NCBI RefSeq assembly: GCF_018603885.1
Contig: NZ_JAHGAW010000017.1
Coordinates: 26,143 to 90,142, forward strand
Length of the DNA stretch: 64,000 nucleotides
Origin: Sphingobium nicotianae
Lineage (GTDB): Bacteria > Pseudomonadota > Alphaproteobacteria > Sphingomonadales > Sphingomonadaceae
Reading direction: 5' to 3'
The translations under genes were made by a program, and so were the position numbers. The notes beneath the pieces were generated by a model, which searched no databases, was not told the DNA's origin, and saw only the letters and a program-made list of their open reading frames with translations. This document shows, one piece after another, positions 53,317 through 63,870 of the stretch; position 1 is the stretch's first letter; each line of letters starts with the position of its first letter.

Positions 53317-54195
53317 ATGTTTTCCGGTTCGATTCCTGCACTTGTCACCCCGTTTCGCGACGGACAGGTGGACGAGGCGGCGTTCCGGTCCTTCGTGGAC
53401 TGGCAAATCGAGCAGGGATCGAGTGGTCTCGTGCCGTGCGGAACGACCGGCGAAAGCGCCACGATGACCATCGAGGAGCATAATCGTGTCGTGCGGATCT
53501 GCGTCGAGCAGGCGGCCGGGCGCGTGCCGGTGATCGCCGGCTGCGGCTCGAACGACACGCGCATCGCGCTGGAGCATATGTTCGCCGCGCAGGCGGCGGG
53601 GGCCACCGCCGCCCTGGTCGTCGCGCCATATTACAACAAGCCCAATCAGGACGGCGTCTTTCAGCATTTCGCCTATCTTGCCGAGCGCTGCGACCTGCCG
53701 ATCATCCTGTACAATGTGCCGAGCCGCACGATCACCGACATCGGCATTCCGGTGATGCACCGGCTTGCGGAAGAGTTCAGCACCGTGATCGGCGTCAAGG
53801 ATGCGACCGGCAATCTCGGCCGGGTGACGGCGCAGCGCCTGGCGTGCGGCCCGCGCTTCTGTCAACTCTCGGGCAATGACGAGACGGCGCTCGGCTTCAA
53901 CGCCATGGGCGGCGTCGGCTGTATTTCGGTCACCGCCAACATTGCGCCGCGCCTTTGCGCCGATTTCCAGTCTGCCTGCCAGTCCGGAAACTGGGAAGCC
54001 GCGCTTCACCTGCAGGACCGGCTCTATCCCCTGCACGACGCGATGTTCTGCGACAGTTCGCCCGGCCCGGTGAAATATGCCCTCTCGCGCCTGCGCAACG
54101 ACATGCCCACGGAAGTGCGCCTGCCGATCACCTGGCCGTCGGGCGCCGCGCGCACCACGGTCGATCGCGCGCTCGAAATTGCGGGTCTGGTTTAG
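53317..54195 (+). CDS. dapA: 4-hydroxy-tetrahydrodipicolinate synthase
   Basis: DapA condenses pyruvate with aspartate semialdehyde on the way to lysine and meso-diaminopimelate for peptidoglycan. The 292-residue length is standard. GSIPALVTPF opens the barrel, GTTGESATM holds the substrate Thr, YNVPSRT holds the Tyr of the proton relay, and K161 in VIGVKDATGN is the Schiff-base Lys. GACGAGAC-type feedback sites cannot be judged. It begins the run dapA-smpB-DUF2062-cckA. Confidence 0.96.
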   Translation: MFSGSIPALVTPFRDGQVDEAAFRSFVDWQIEQGSSGLVPCGTTGESATMTIEEHNRVVRICVEQAAGRVPVIAGCGSNDTRIALEHMFAAQAAGATAALVVAPYYNKPNQDGVFQHFAYLAERCDLPIILYNVPSRTITDIGIPVMHRLAEEFSTVIGVKDATGNLGRVTAQRLACGPRFCQLSGNDETALGFNAMGGVGCISVTANIAPRLCADFQSACQSGNWEAALHLQDRLYPLHDAMFCDSSPGPVKYALSRLRNDMPTEVRLPITWPSGAARTTVDRALEIAGLV

Positions 54196-54248
54196 CGCCG
54201 GTTCATACCCTAGATTTATACTCCCCGTTTTCAGAGCAGCTTTGTCCC

Positions 54249-54731
54249 ATGGCCCGCCCGCGTCCTACCGAGTTCAACAAGGTGAAAACCGTCGCCGAAA
54301 ACCGGCGCGCGCGGTTCGATTACGCCATTCAGGACGTCTATGAAGCCGGCATCGTGCTGCGCGGCACGGAGGTGAAGTCGCTGCGCTTCGGCGAGGGGTC
54401 GATCACCGAGAGCTATGCCGAGGTGACGGGCGACGAGGTCTGGCTGGTCAACAGCAACATTCCCGAGTTCAGCCACGGCAACCGCTTCAATCACGAGCCC
54501 AAACGCCCACGTAAGCTACTGCTCAAACAGCGCGAGATCGCCAGGATGCACGGCGCGGTCGCGCGCGAGGGCATGACGCTCGTGCCGCTCAGCGTCTATT
54601 TCAACGAGCGCGGCAAGGCCAAGGTCGAGCTGGCACTGGCCAAGGGTCGCAAGGCGCCCGACAAGCGCGAATATGTCAAGGAGCGCGAGTGGAAGCGCGA
54701 GCAGGGGCGCATCATGCGGGAACGCGGCTGA
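54249..54731 (+). CDS. smpB: SsrA-binding protein SmpB
   Basis: SmpB binds tmRNA and delivers it to stalled ribosomes for trans-translation. The 160-residue protein has the OB-fold pattern ENRRARFDYAIQDVYEAGIVL, RGTEVKSLR, the SYAEV strand and FNHEPKRPRKLL. The basic tail REYVKEREWKREQGRIMRERG fits into the mRNA channel. ATG at 54249 gives the family start (MARPRPTEFNKV). Its stop overlaps the next start (TGATG). Confidence 0.96.
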   Translation: MARPRPTEFNKVKTVAENRRARFDYAIQDVYEAGIVLRGTEVKSLRFGEGSITESYAEVTGDEVWLVNSNIPEFSHGNRFNHEPKRPRKLLLKQREIARMHGAVAREGMTLVPLSVYFNERGKAKVELALAKGRKAPDKREYVKEREWKREQGRIMRERG

Positions 54732-55333
54732 TGGCCCGTCGCAAGGATGCGCTTGCCCGCTGGTGGCGCAGCAACATGCCGACGCGCGAGAGCATGGAGC
54801 AGAGTCGTATCCTGCGGCCCGTCGCCCACCGTGTGCTGGCGCCTGAGCTGTGGCGCTTCACCCGCCGCTCGGTGCCGCGCGGCGTGGCGCTGGGGTTGCT
54901 GGTTGGCATCTTCCTGCTGATCCCCGGGCTGCAGATCGCCGGCGCGGCGCTGCTCGCGTTGCCGGTGCGCGCCAACGTCCCACTCGCCGCCGCCATGACC
55001 TTCCTCTCCAATCCGGCAACGACGCCCTTCATCCTGGCGCTGTCTTACTATATTGGAAGTACCCTGCTTGGCCGCTCGGGAGACATGAGCCAGCTCATGG
55101 CACTGATCAATCATCATGCCGGCATCGGCGAATGGATGCGCTGGCTCTTGTCGGACACCGCGCCCGCCATCCTGTTCGGCCTGTCCGTCGTGTCGATCGT
55201 CTGTGCGGCCATCGGCTATCTGGTTTCCGCCTGGATCTGGCGTGCCCGTCTGGCGCGCAAGTGGCGACATCGCGCGCATATCCGCGCCGAGGCGCGGAGC
55301 ATGACGCTTCCGTTGAAGGAACAGATATCGTGA
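54731..55333 (+). CDS. DUF2062 membrane protein
   Basis: This is a 200-residue inner-membrane protein. The DUF2062 region has helices at about residues 45-72 (VPRGVALGLLVGIFLLIPG), 75-95 and 133-165. A short conserved FLSNPATTPFILA motif sits between the second and third. The basic N- and C-termini are cytoplasmic by charge. The function is unknown. It overlaps smpB by one base and the cckA start lies within its stop (GTGA), so it is part of one unit. Confidence 0.85.
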   Translation: MARRKDALARWWRSNMPTRESMEQSRILRPVAHRVLAPELWRFTRRSVPRGVALGLLVGIFLLIPGLQIAGAALLALPVRANVPLAAAMTFLSNPATTPFILALSYYIGSTLLGRSGDMSQLMALINHHAGIGEWMRWLLSDTAPAILFGLSVVSIVCAAIGYLVSAWIWRARLARKWRHRAHIRAEARSMTLPLKEQIS

Positions 55334-57780
55334 AGGCCATCGGGCCGGGCTCCCATCGCGGCGATCTGCTCAGCCTGACCGCCGACAAGCCCCGGCTCAG
55401 TCCGTTGCCTGTGATCCTGGGCGCGGCGCTCCTGAGCGGCGCAATCCTGCTCTGGCTGATCAAGGACGCCATCCTGGCCGGCGGGTTCGCTGCCGCCGTG
55501 ATCGCCGGCGGGGCATTGATCTGGTATGCGCGGCGGCTCTTCCCGACCCGGGAGGTCGATCAGGCGGTGGTGACTGACTGGGCCGTCACGCGTGCCGCTG
55601 CGCAGGCGGCCGGCCTCGCCATCGCCGTCACCGATCGAACCGGCCGTATCGTCTGCGCCAGCGACCAATATGGCGAGTGGTTTCCCGGCTATCCCGTGCC
55701 CCCCGAAATCAAGGTCTCGACCCGCGATCAGGAGCGGCTGGTCGCGGCCGGGCGCGCGGCCTGGCGCGATGGCGAGGCGGAGGTGCCCGGCATCCTGCGC
55801 GGTAGCCTCCAGCTCGATCTGAATGTCGTGCGCACAGGCCGCGTCGATGACTATCTGCTCTGGCGCTTCGCCAGTGTCCGGCAGGCCAGCGTCATGGACG
55901 ACTATCTGCGGATCATCGAGGGCGAGGCGGGCAAGCAGATCAGCGATGCGGGCATGATGTGCGTCATGATCGGCGGGGAAGGGCGTATCCGGGCCGCCAA
56001 TCTCGCCTTCACCTTGCGCGCCACAGGTCGTAGCGACAGCAACATCATCGGCCGCGATTTCGCCGGCTATATGCGCGTCGATGCCAAAGGCCGCATCTTT
56101 TTCGCGCAGGAGGAGAGCCAGGCGACGCCGATCCGCATGATCCAGGTGCCGTTGCGCCCGGACGATCCGCAGAGCCTGCTCGTTCTGGTCATGCTCGACG
56201 ACACCGTCGCCTCGGTCGACGGCATCTCGAGCCTCGCTTATGTCGAGACCCTGCTCTCGCTACTGCCTTTCGGCCTCGGCATGGCCGATCGGGACGGGCG
56301 GCTGCTCTTCTACAACAACGCCTTCGGCCGCGCGGCTGGAATCGCGGCCGACGAAAAGCCGAGCTATCCGGGCGATCTCGTCATTGGCGAAGATCAGGCG
56401 GCCGTTGCCGAATCCATCCGTCGCTATGCCATTGGGCCGCAGATGTCCGGCGACATCCAGGTCCGCCTGCGTGGCGCGCCCGACGAGCCGGTACCGCTCA
56501 GCCTTGCCGGTGTGCGCGGTCTTGGCGAGGCGGCCGTGCTGCTCAGCCTCAAGGATAATAGCGAGGAATCGCGTCTCAAGAAGCAGGTGGCGCAGGCCAC
56601 CAAGATGCAGGCGGTTGGCCAGCTCGCCGGCGGCGTCGCGCATGACTTCAACAATATCCTGACCGCCATCATCGGCCATTGCGATCTCATGCTGATGCGC
56701 CACACGCCGGGCGACAGCGATTATGACGACATCCAGCAGGTCAAGGCCAACTCCAACCGTGCCGCCTCGCTCACCCGCCAGCTGCTCGCCTTTTCGCGCC
56801 AGCAGACGCTGCGCCCGCAGGTGCTCCAGCTGCCGGACGTCGTCGCGGACGTCTCCAGCCTGCTCAAGCGGCTGCTCGGCGAGAATGTGAAACTCGAGGT
56901 CGCCCATGGCCGCAATCTCGGGACGGTCCGCGCCGATCCGGGCCAGCTCGAGCAGGTGATCGTCAATCTCGTCGTCAACGCGCGCGATGCGATGCCCGAG
57001 GGTGGCACCGTCTCGATCCGCACCTTCGCCGTCTCCGCGCAGGATGTGCGTGACATGAAGCATGAGATCATGCCCATCGGTGATTATACCGGCGTCAGCG
57101 TCGGCGACACCGGCACGGGCATCGCGCCCGAGCTGCTTGGCAAGATCTTCGAGCCTTTCTACACAACCAAGCCGGTCGGTCGCGGCACCGGCCTCGGCCT
57201 CTCGACTGTCTATGGCATCGTCAAGCAGTCGGGCGGCTTCATCTTCCCCGAATCCGAGGTCGGCAAGGGCACCGTCTTCAAGATCTACCTGCCGGTTCAC
57301 GCCGCCGCCGCCGAGCCGAATGGCGGCGCCACCAGCAAGGTCAAGCGCGCCGCCACCGAGACCTGGGGCACCGGCACCATCCTGCTCGTCGAGGACGAGG
57401 ACATGGTGCGCACCGTCGCCGAGCGGGCGCTCACCCGCCAAGGCTACACGGTCGTCACCGCCAGCGACGGCGAGCAGGGCCTTGCCCGTCTCAGCCAGAC
57501 CGAGAAGATCGACCTGCTGATCTCGGATGTCGTCATGCCGGTCATGGATGGCCCGACCATGGTCCGTGCCGCCCGCGCCGCCCATCCGCATCTGCCGGTG
57601 CTGTTCATGTCCGGCTATGCCGAGGAGCAGCTGCGCAACTCGATCGACATTGACGAGGTCGCTTTCCTGCCCAAGCCTTTCTCGGTCAACCAGCTCGCCG
57701 AGGCGGCGCGCGACGTGCTGGCCACCGCGCGCGAGGCGGCGGCGGGACGGGAGCCGATGATCCCGCTCGTCGAGGATTGA
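55330..57780 (+). CDS. cckA: hybrid histidine kinase CckA
   Basis: CckA drives the CtrA cell-cycle phosphorelay in alphaproteobacteria through ChpT. From a GTG at 55330 the protein is 816 residues: two membrane helices (about residues 25-65), one or more PAS-like domains (about residues 85-400), a HisKA domain with phospho-acceptor H438 in GGVAHDFNNILTA, and an HATPase_c domain with VVNARDAMPEGG and a GTGIAPE G-box. A C-terminal receiver has D733 in SDVVMPVMDGP. AHDFNNIL and LTRQLLAFSRQQ are typical of CckA. It is coupled to the DUF2062 gene, the usual order. Confidence 0.92.
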   Translation: MKAIGPGSHRGDLLSLTADKPRLSPLPVILGAALLSGAILLWLIKDAILAGGFAAAVIAGGALIWYARRLFPTREVDQAVVTDWAVTRAAAQAAGLAIAVTDRTGRIVCASDQYGEWFPGYPVPPEIKVSTRDQERLVAAGRAAWRDGEAEVPGILRGSLQLDLNVVRTGRVDDYLLWRFASVRQASVMDDYLRIIEGEAGKQISDAGMMCVMIGGEGRIRAANLAFTLRATGRSDSNIIGRDFAGYMRVDAKGRIFFAQEESQATPIRMIQVPLRPDDPQSLLVLVMLDDTVASVDGISSLAYVETLLSLLPFGLGMADRDGRLLFYNNAFGRAAGIAADEKPSYPGDLVIGEDQAAVAESIRRYAIGPQMSGDIQVRLRGAPDEPVPLSLAGVRGLGEAAVLLSLKDNSEESRLKKQVAQATKMQAVGQLAGGVAHDFNNILTAIIGHCDLMLMRHTPGDSDYDDIQQVKANSNRAASLTRQLLAFSRQQTLRPQVLQLPDVVADVSSLLKRLLGENVKLEVAHGRNLGTVRADPGQLEQVIVNLVVNARDAMPEGGTVSIRTFAVSAQDVRDMKHEIMPIGDYTGVSVGDTGTGIAPELLGKIFEPFYTTKPVGRGTGLGLSTVYGIVKQSGGFIFPESEVGKGTVFKIYLPVHAAAAEPNGGATSKVKRAATETWGTGTILLVEDEDMVRTVAERALTRQGYTVVTASDGEQGLARLSQTEKIDLLISDVVMPVMDGPTMVRAARAAHPHLPVLFMSGYAEEQLRNSIDIDEVAFLPKPFSVNQLAEAARDVLATAREAAAGREPMIPLVED

Positions 57781-57784
57781 GGCT

Positions 57785-57819
57785 CGGCCTGGCTCGTCTG
57801 AAGGCCGTGACATTTTTTT
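57785..57819 (+). terminator. intrinsic terminator after cckA
   Basis: CGGCCT (57785-57790) pairs with AGGCCG (57802-57807) across an 11-nt loop, followed within 5 nt by seven Ts (57813-57819). It begins 5 bp after the cckA stop. Confidence 0.65.
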
Positions 57820-58000
57820 GCGCATAATCGATCGTCGCGGCTAAGTTTGTTTGATCTTTGGGTTTTCGGCGACTAGCTGCGGCGCATGGGCCAGATTTCG
57901 AGGGATTTGTGACGATCGCGATGTTGCGCACCGGCTGCTCGATCAGGTCACAATCCTTGCGCAGGGTAGGCCGAGATTGATCCTCGTCACGGTCCCGCGC

Positions 58001-58960
58001 ATGAAGGCCGCTCTGCTCGTCACAGCCGCGCTATCGGTCTCCGTGCCGGCGATCGCCCAGGGCGATCAGGCCGTCGTGCCCGCAGCGCATGTTCAAGCTC
58101 CCGTGGAAACCGGCGATGCGCAACCGCGCGAGAGCGTCGCGCCCCTTCAGGATGCGTTGTCCGCCCCGCAAGAGAGCAGCGGGCAGGAGGCTCCTCCTGC
58201 CGATGAAGAGGAAATCGTCGTCACCGGCCGCGGCCGTCCGCCGCCGGAGGATCCCCTCCAGGCCGTCAATGTCCAGACCTATCAGGTCACGCAGAAGGTC
58301 GATGTCGCCGTCGTCGCGCCTGCGGCGAAGGGCTACAAGAAGATATTGCCCGAGCCGGTGCGTGCCGGCGTGCGCAACTTCTTCAACAATCTCGCCGAGC
58401 CCACCGTCTTCCTCAACTATCTACTCCAGCTGAAGGTGGGCAAGGCGTTCGAAACGGCCGGCCGGTTCGGATTGAACAGCACGATCGGCGTGGCTGGGCT
58501 GTTCGATCGCGCCAAGCACAAGCCGTTCAACCTGCCGCTGCGCCGCAACGGCTTCGCCAATACCTTCGGTTTCTATGGCATCAAGCCCGGACCGTTCCTG
58601 TTCGTCCCGCTGGTCGGCCCCACCACGGTGCGCGACCTGATCGGCCTGTGGCTCGACAAGGCTGTCCTGCCGGTCGCGGTGGGACCGCCGTTCGGCAAGC
58701 CCTATTATGTTCTTCCTGCCACGCTTGTGGGCACGCTCGATTATCGCGTCGAGTTCGACGAGCAGCTGCGCAAGCTGCGCGAATCGCCCGATCCCTATGC
58801 GGCCTCGCGCGAATTCTATCTGAAGGGTCGGGAAGCGGAGATCGAGGCGCTGCGCCATCCGCACGCCCCGCCGCTGCCGCTCACTCCGGCCGGCCCGCTG
58901 GTCGAACCGGCCGCGCCTGCGGGTTCACAACCCACGGCCCCACCCCAGTCGACGCCTTGA
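58001..58960 (+). CDS. MlaA/VacJ-like outer-membrane protein without lipobox
   Basis: This is a 319-residue protein. MlaA normally removes mislocalised phospholipids from the outer leaflet. The core matches: EDPLQAVNVQTY, VAPAAKGYKKILPEPVRAG, RNFFNNLAEPT, GRFGLNSTIGVAGLFD, FGFYGIKPGPFLFVPLVGP. The signal peptide ends in AIAQ with no Cys, so it is not a classical lipoprotein. Residues about 67-75 read EEEIVVTGRG, like the TonB box of sphingomonad TonB-dependent receptors, inside a Pro/Glu/Gln-rich linker. The C-terminus is Pro-rich. The start is uncertain (TTG at 57977 is possible). Confidence 0.85.
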   Translation: MKAALLVTAALSVSVPAIAQGDQAVVPAAHVQAPVETGDAQPRESVAPLQDALSAPQESSGQEAPPADEEEIVVTGRGRPPPEDPLQAVNVQTYQVTQKVDVAVVAPAAKGYKKILPEPVRAGVRNFFNNLAEPTVFLNYLLQLKVGKAFETAGRFGLNSTIGVAGLFDRAKHKPFNLPLRRNGFANTFGFYGIKPGPFLFVPLVGPTTVRDLIGLWLDKAVLPVAVGPPFGKPYYVLPATLVGTLDYRVEFDEQLRKLRESPDPYAASREFYLKGREAEIEALRHPHAPPLPLTPAGPLVEPAAPAGSQPTAPPQSTP

Positions 58961-58995
58961 CCGCCGGCCATTTTCCGTTGATCCCGTAAAATGTC

Positions 58996-59010
58996 GTTCC
59001 CCTCTTGTTC
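58996..59010 (+). promoter_or_regulatory. SOS box (LexA operator) upstream of recA
   Basis: GTTC (58996-58999) and GTTC (59007-59010) are separated by exactly seven bases, which matches the GTTC-N7-GTTC direct-repeat operator of alphaproteobacterial LexA. It lies 76 bp before the recA ATG. A second palindrome, ATAGGAT-AC-ATCCTAT (59022-59037), follows. Confidence 0.75.
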
Positions 59011-59086
59011 CATGAGAACAAATAGGATACATCCTATCCCATGGTGAGAGCATCACCGTGATTTGACATCCATGGGGAGCCAGCAC

Positions 59087-60166
59087 ATGACGGCATCATT
59101 GAAGCTCATCGACGGCGAGAAGAAAACGGGAACCATGGATCGGGAAAAGGCACTGGAAGCAGCGCTGGCGCAGATTGACCGCGCTTTCGGCAAGGGATCG
59201 GCCATGCGGCTGGGCTCCAAGGAGGCCATGCAGGTCGAGGCGATCTCGACCGGCTCGCTCGGGCTCGACATCGCGCTCGGCGTCGGTGGCCTGCCGCGTG
59301 GCCGCGTCATTGAGGTTTATGGTCCGGAAAGCTCGGGCAAGACCACGCTGGCCCTGCATGTCATCGCCGAGGCTCAGAAGAGCGGCGGCACGGCGGCCTT
59401 CATCGACGCCGAGCATGCGCTCGATCCGGTCTATGCCAAGAAGCTCGGCGTCAATATCGACGAGCTGATCGTCTCGCAGCCCGACACGGGTGAGCAGGCG
59501 CTTGAGATCACCGACACGCTGGTGCGCTCGAACGCCATCGATGTGCTGGTTGTCGATTCGGTCGCGGCGCTGGTGCCGCGCGCGGAAATCGAGGGCGAGA
59601 TGGGTGACAGCCATGTCGGCCTGCAGGCGCGCCTCATGTCACAGTCGCTGCGCAAGCTGACCGGTTCGATCAGCCGATCGCGCTGCATGGTGATCTTCAT
59701 CAACCAGCTGCGCATGAAGATCGGTGTGATGTACGGCAATCCCGAGACGACGACTGGCGGCAACGCGCTGAAGTTCTATGCCTCGGTCCGCCTCGACATT
59801 CGTCGCACCGGCCAGATCAAGGATCGTGACGACATCGTCGGCAACGCCACCCGCGTGAAGGTGGTCAAGAACAAGGTCGCCCCGCCGTTCAAGCAGGTCG
59901 AGTTCGACATCATGTATGGCGAGGGTATTTCCAAGATCGGCGAAATCCTCGATCTCGGCGTCAAGGCCGGCGTCATCGAGAAGTCGGGCGCCTGGTTTTC
60001 CTATGATTCGGTGCGCATCGGCCAGGGCCGGGAGAATGCCAAGACATTCCTCAAGGAAAATCCCGAGATGACCGCCAAGCTGGAGAAGACCATTCGGGCC
60101 AAGACCGATGAAGTCGCGGAAGGCATGATGACCGGCCCTGAAGCCGGCGACGACGGCGAGGAATAA
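59087..60166 (+). CDS. recA: recombinase RecA
   Basis: RecA forms filaments on single-stranded DNA, drives strand exchange and stimulates LexA cleavage. The protein is 359 residues from the ATG at 59087 (GGGGAG upstream). Walker A is GPESSGKT; AFIDAEHALDP, LVVDSVAALVPRAEIEGEMG and FINQLRMKIGV are standard. The acidic C-terminal tail (GPEAGDDGEE) is present. The upstream SOS box indicates LexA control. It is followed by tandem palindromes. Confidence 0.98.
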   Translation: MTASLKLIDGEKKTGTMDREKALEAALAQIDRAFGKGSAMRLGSKEAMQVEAISTGSLGLDIALGVGGLPRGRVIEVYGPESSGKTTLALHVIAEAQKSGGTAAFIDAEHALDPVYAKKLGVNIDELIVSQPDTGEQALEITDTLVRSNAIDVLVVDSVAALVPRAEIEGEMGDSHVGLQARLMSQSLRKLTGSISRSRCMVIFINQLRMKIGVMYGNPETTTGGNALKFYASVRLDIRRTGQIKDRDDIVGNATRVKVVKNKVAPPFKQVEFDIMYGEGISKIGEILDLGVKAGVIEKSGAWFSYDSVRIGQGRENAKTFLKENPEMTAKLEKTIRAKTDEVAEGMMTGPEAGDDGEE

Positions 60167-60174
60167 GGATATTT

Positions 60175-60223
60175 CCCTCTCCCGCAAGCGGGAGGGGGAG
60201 AAGCCCGCACCGTTAGGTGTGGG
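60175..60223. repeat. tandem palindromes after recA
   Basis: The first hairpin has a 10-bp stem with one G-T pair (60176-60185 with 60188-60197) and an AA loop, in the form CTCCCGCAAGCGGGAG. The second pairs 60204-60211 with 60216-60223 across GTTA, also with a wobble. T-rich sequence follows at 60234-60243. It may serve as the recA terminator and looks like a third repeat family. Confidence 0.6.
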
Positions 60224-60260
60224 AGGGTGAGGGTCTTTCTTTTTCCGGGAAGGAACAGTC

Positions 60261-60608
60261 ATGACCACAATCTCGGCCACTGTGGCCTATGTCGAACTGC
60301 CCGTGCGCGACAGCGAGGCGAGCGCGATCTTCTTCGAGCGCGCCTTCGGATGGGAGCTGACGCGGTTCGGGCCGACCTATGCCGGGACGATGGGGCGGGG
60401 GGCCGATCTCGGCCTCCAGGGCGACGCGACAGAGGCTCCCGCCGCGCCACTCGCCGGGATTCGCGTCAAGGATCTGGACGCCGCCCTGGCGGCCGTCGAG
60501 GCGGCGGGCGGCATGATCACTCAGCCGATCTTCGCTTTCCCCGGTGGCCGCCGCTTCCATTTCCGCGAGCCGGGCGGCAATGAGCTGTCGGTCTTCGCTG
60601 ACGATTGA
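60261..60608 (+). CDS. VOC family protein
   Basis: This is a 115-residue protein of the vicinal oxygen chelate (glyoxalase/bleomycin resistance) fold. The typical pattern is ATVAYVELPVRDSEASAIFFERAFGWEL, then AGIRVKDLDAALAAVEAAGG and the final FHFREPGGNELSVF with a metal-ligand Glu. The first strand has Glu where glyoxalase I has His, so the metal site may be altered or lost. Substrates in this family vary widely. It is a lone gene between recA and alaS. Confidence 0.85.
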   Translation: MTTISATVAYVELPVRDSEASAIFFERAFGWELTRFGPTYAGTMGRGADLGLQGDATEAPAAPLAGIRVKDLDAALAAVEAAGGMITQPIFAFPGGRRFHFREPGGNELSVFADD

Positions 60609-60923
60609 TCCCTGTCCTACACGCGCAACAGGATGCCATGCTGGCGCGATGAGTCGTCTCGGTCTCGCGCTATTGATTTCGGCAATCGCCCGACCCTCCC
60701 GACCCGACTTTTCGGGTCGGCCATTCTGGGGACTGAGGAAAAATAAATTTGGTCCCGTCCGTGAACTTCGTGAACTTCGGAAGAGGATGACGCCAGTGCG
60801 CACCGCAATGATGCGCTCCGCACGATCCCCAATCCTCGCCAATCCTGTCACAAGGCAGGACAGCCGCGCGATTGCATCACTCCCGTCTTGTCGCCGCGCT
60901 TCGGTTCCCCTAACTGCAAGCCC
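60609..60923. other. alaS upstream region with hairpin and short tandem repeat
   Basis: These 315 bases hold no supported gene. A perfect 9-bp hairpin (60699-60707 with 60712-60720; CCGACCCGA and TCGGGTCGG) is followed by an A-rich stretch (60740-60747). GTGAACTTC is repeated exactly twice in tandem at 60761-60778. There is no T-box-like or known leader sequence. The alaS ATG at 60924 has no strong ribosome binding site. Confidence 0.5.
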
Positions 60924-63584
<2,661 letters not shown>

Positions 63585-63644
63585 CCGGCTCGCATCTTCG
63601 CTGCTCCGGTGCTCGCGAGAGAGGCGTGAAGGAGAGGAAAGGAC

Positions 63645-63870
63645 ATGTCCGTCAAGTCACTGATCGACCATCCGATTCATCTCGGCCGGGGTGGCCTCGC
63701 GACGAGCGAGCCGCAGTTCACGCGGGATATGGGCTGGTATGTCGACTATGGCGCGCGCCATGCGCATGATGGTTCCGATGGCCGTCTGGTCAGCGAATAT
63801 CTGTTCACCGAGAATTGGGCGGGATGGGAGCGGCACCCGGCCGGCGACGAGGTCGTCTATTGTCTCTCGG
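63645..63870 (+). pseudogene. cupin protein gene interrupted by an IS3-family element
   Basis: The ORF (to 63902 including IS sequence) starts MSVKSLIDHPIHLGRGGLATSEPQ and continues with GRLVSEYLFTENWAGWERHPAGDEVVYCLS, the first strands of a cupin. After CLS at 63870 the frame enters VTCSPEMSSD, which is encoded by the left end of an insertion sequence. An intact relative would continue with a Gly-Glu-type cupin strand. GGAGAGGAAAGGA precedes the ATG, so only the N-terminal 75 or so residues would be made. The rest lies beyond the window. Confidence 0.8.

Noticed and set aside
60609..60923. A T-box or other tRNA-sensing leader for alaS
   Set aside because: No T-box core or specifier-loop pattern is seen, and such leaders are rare in alphaproteobacteria.
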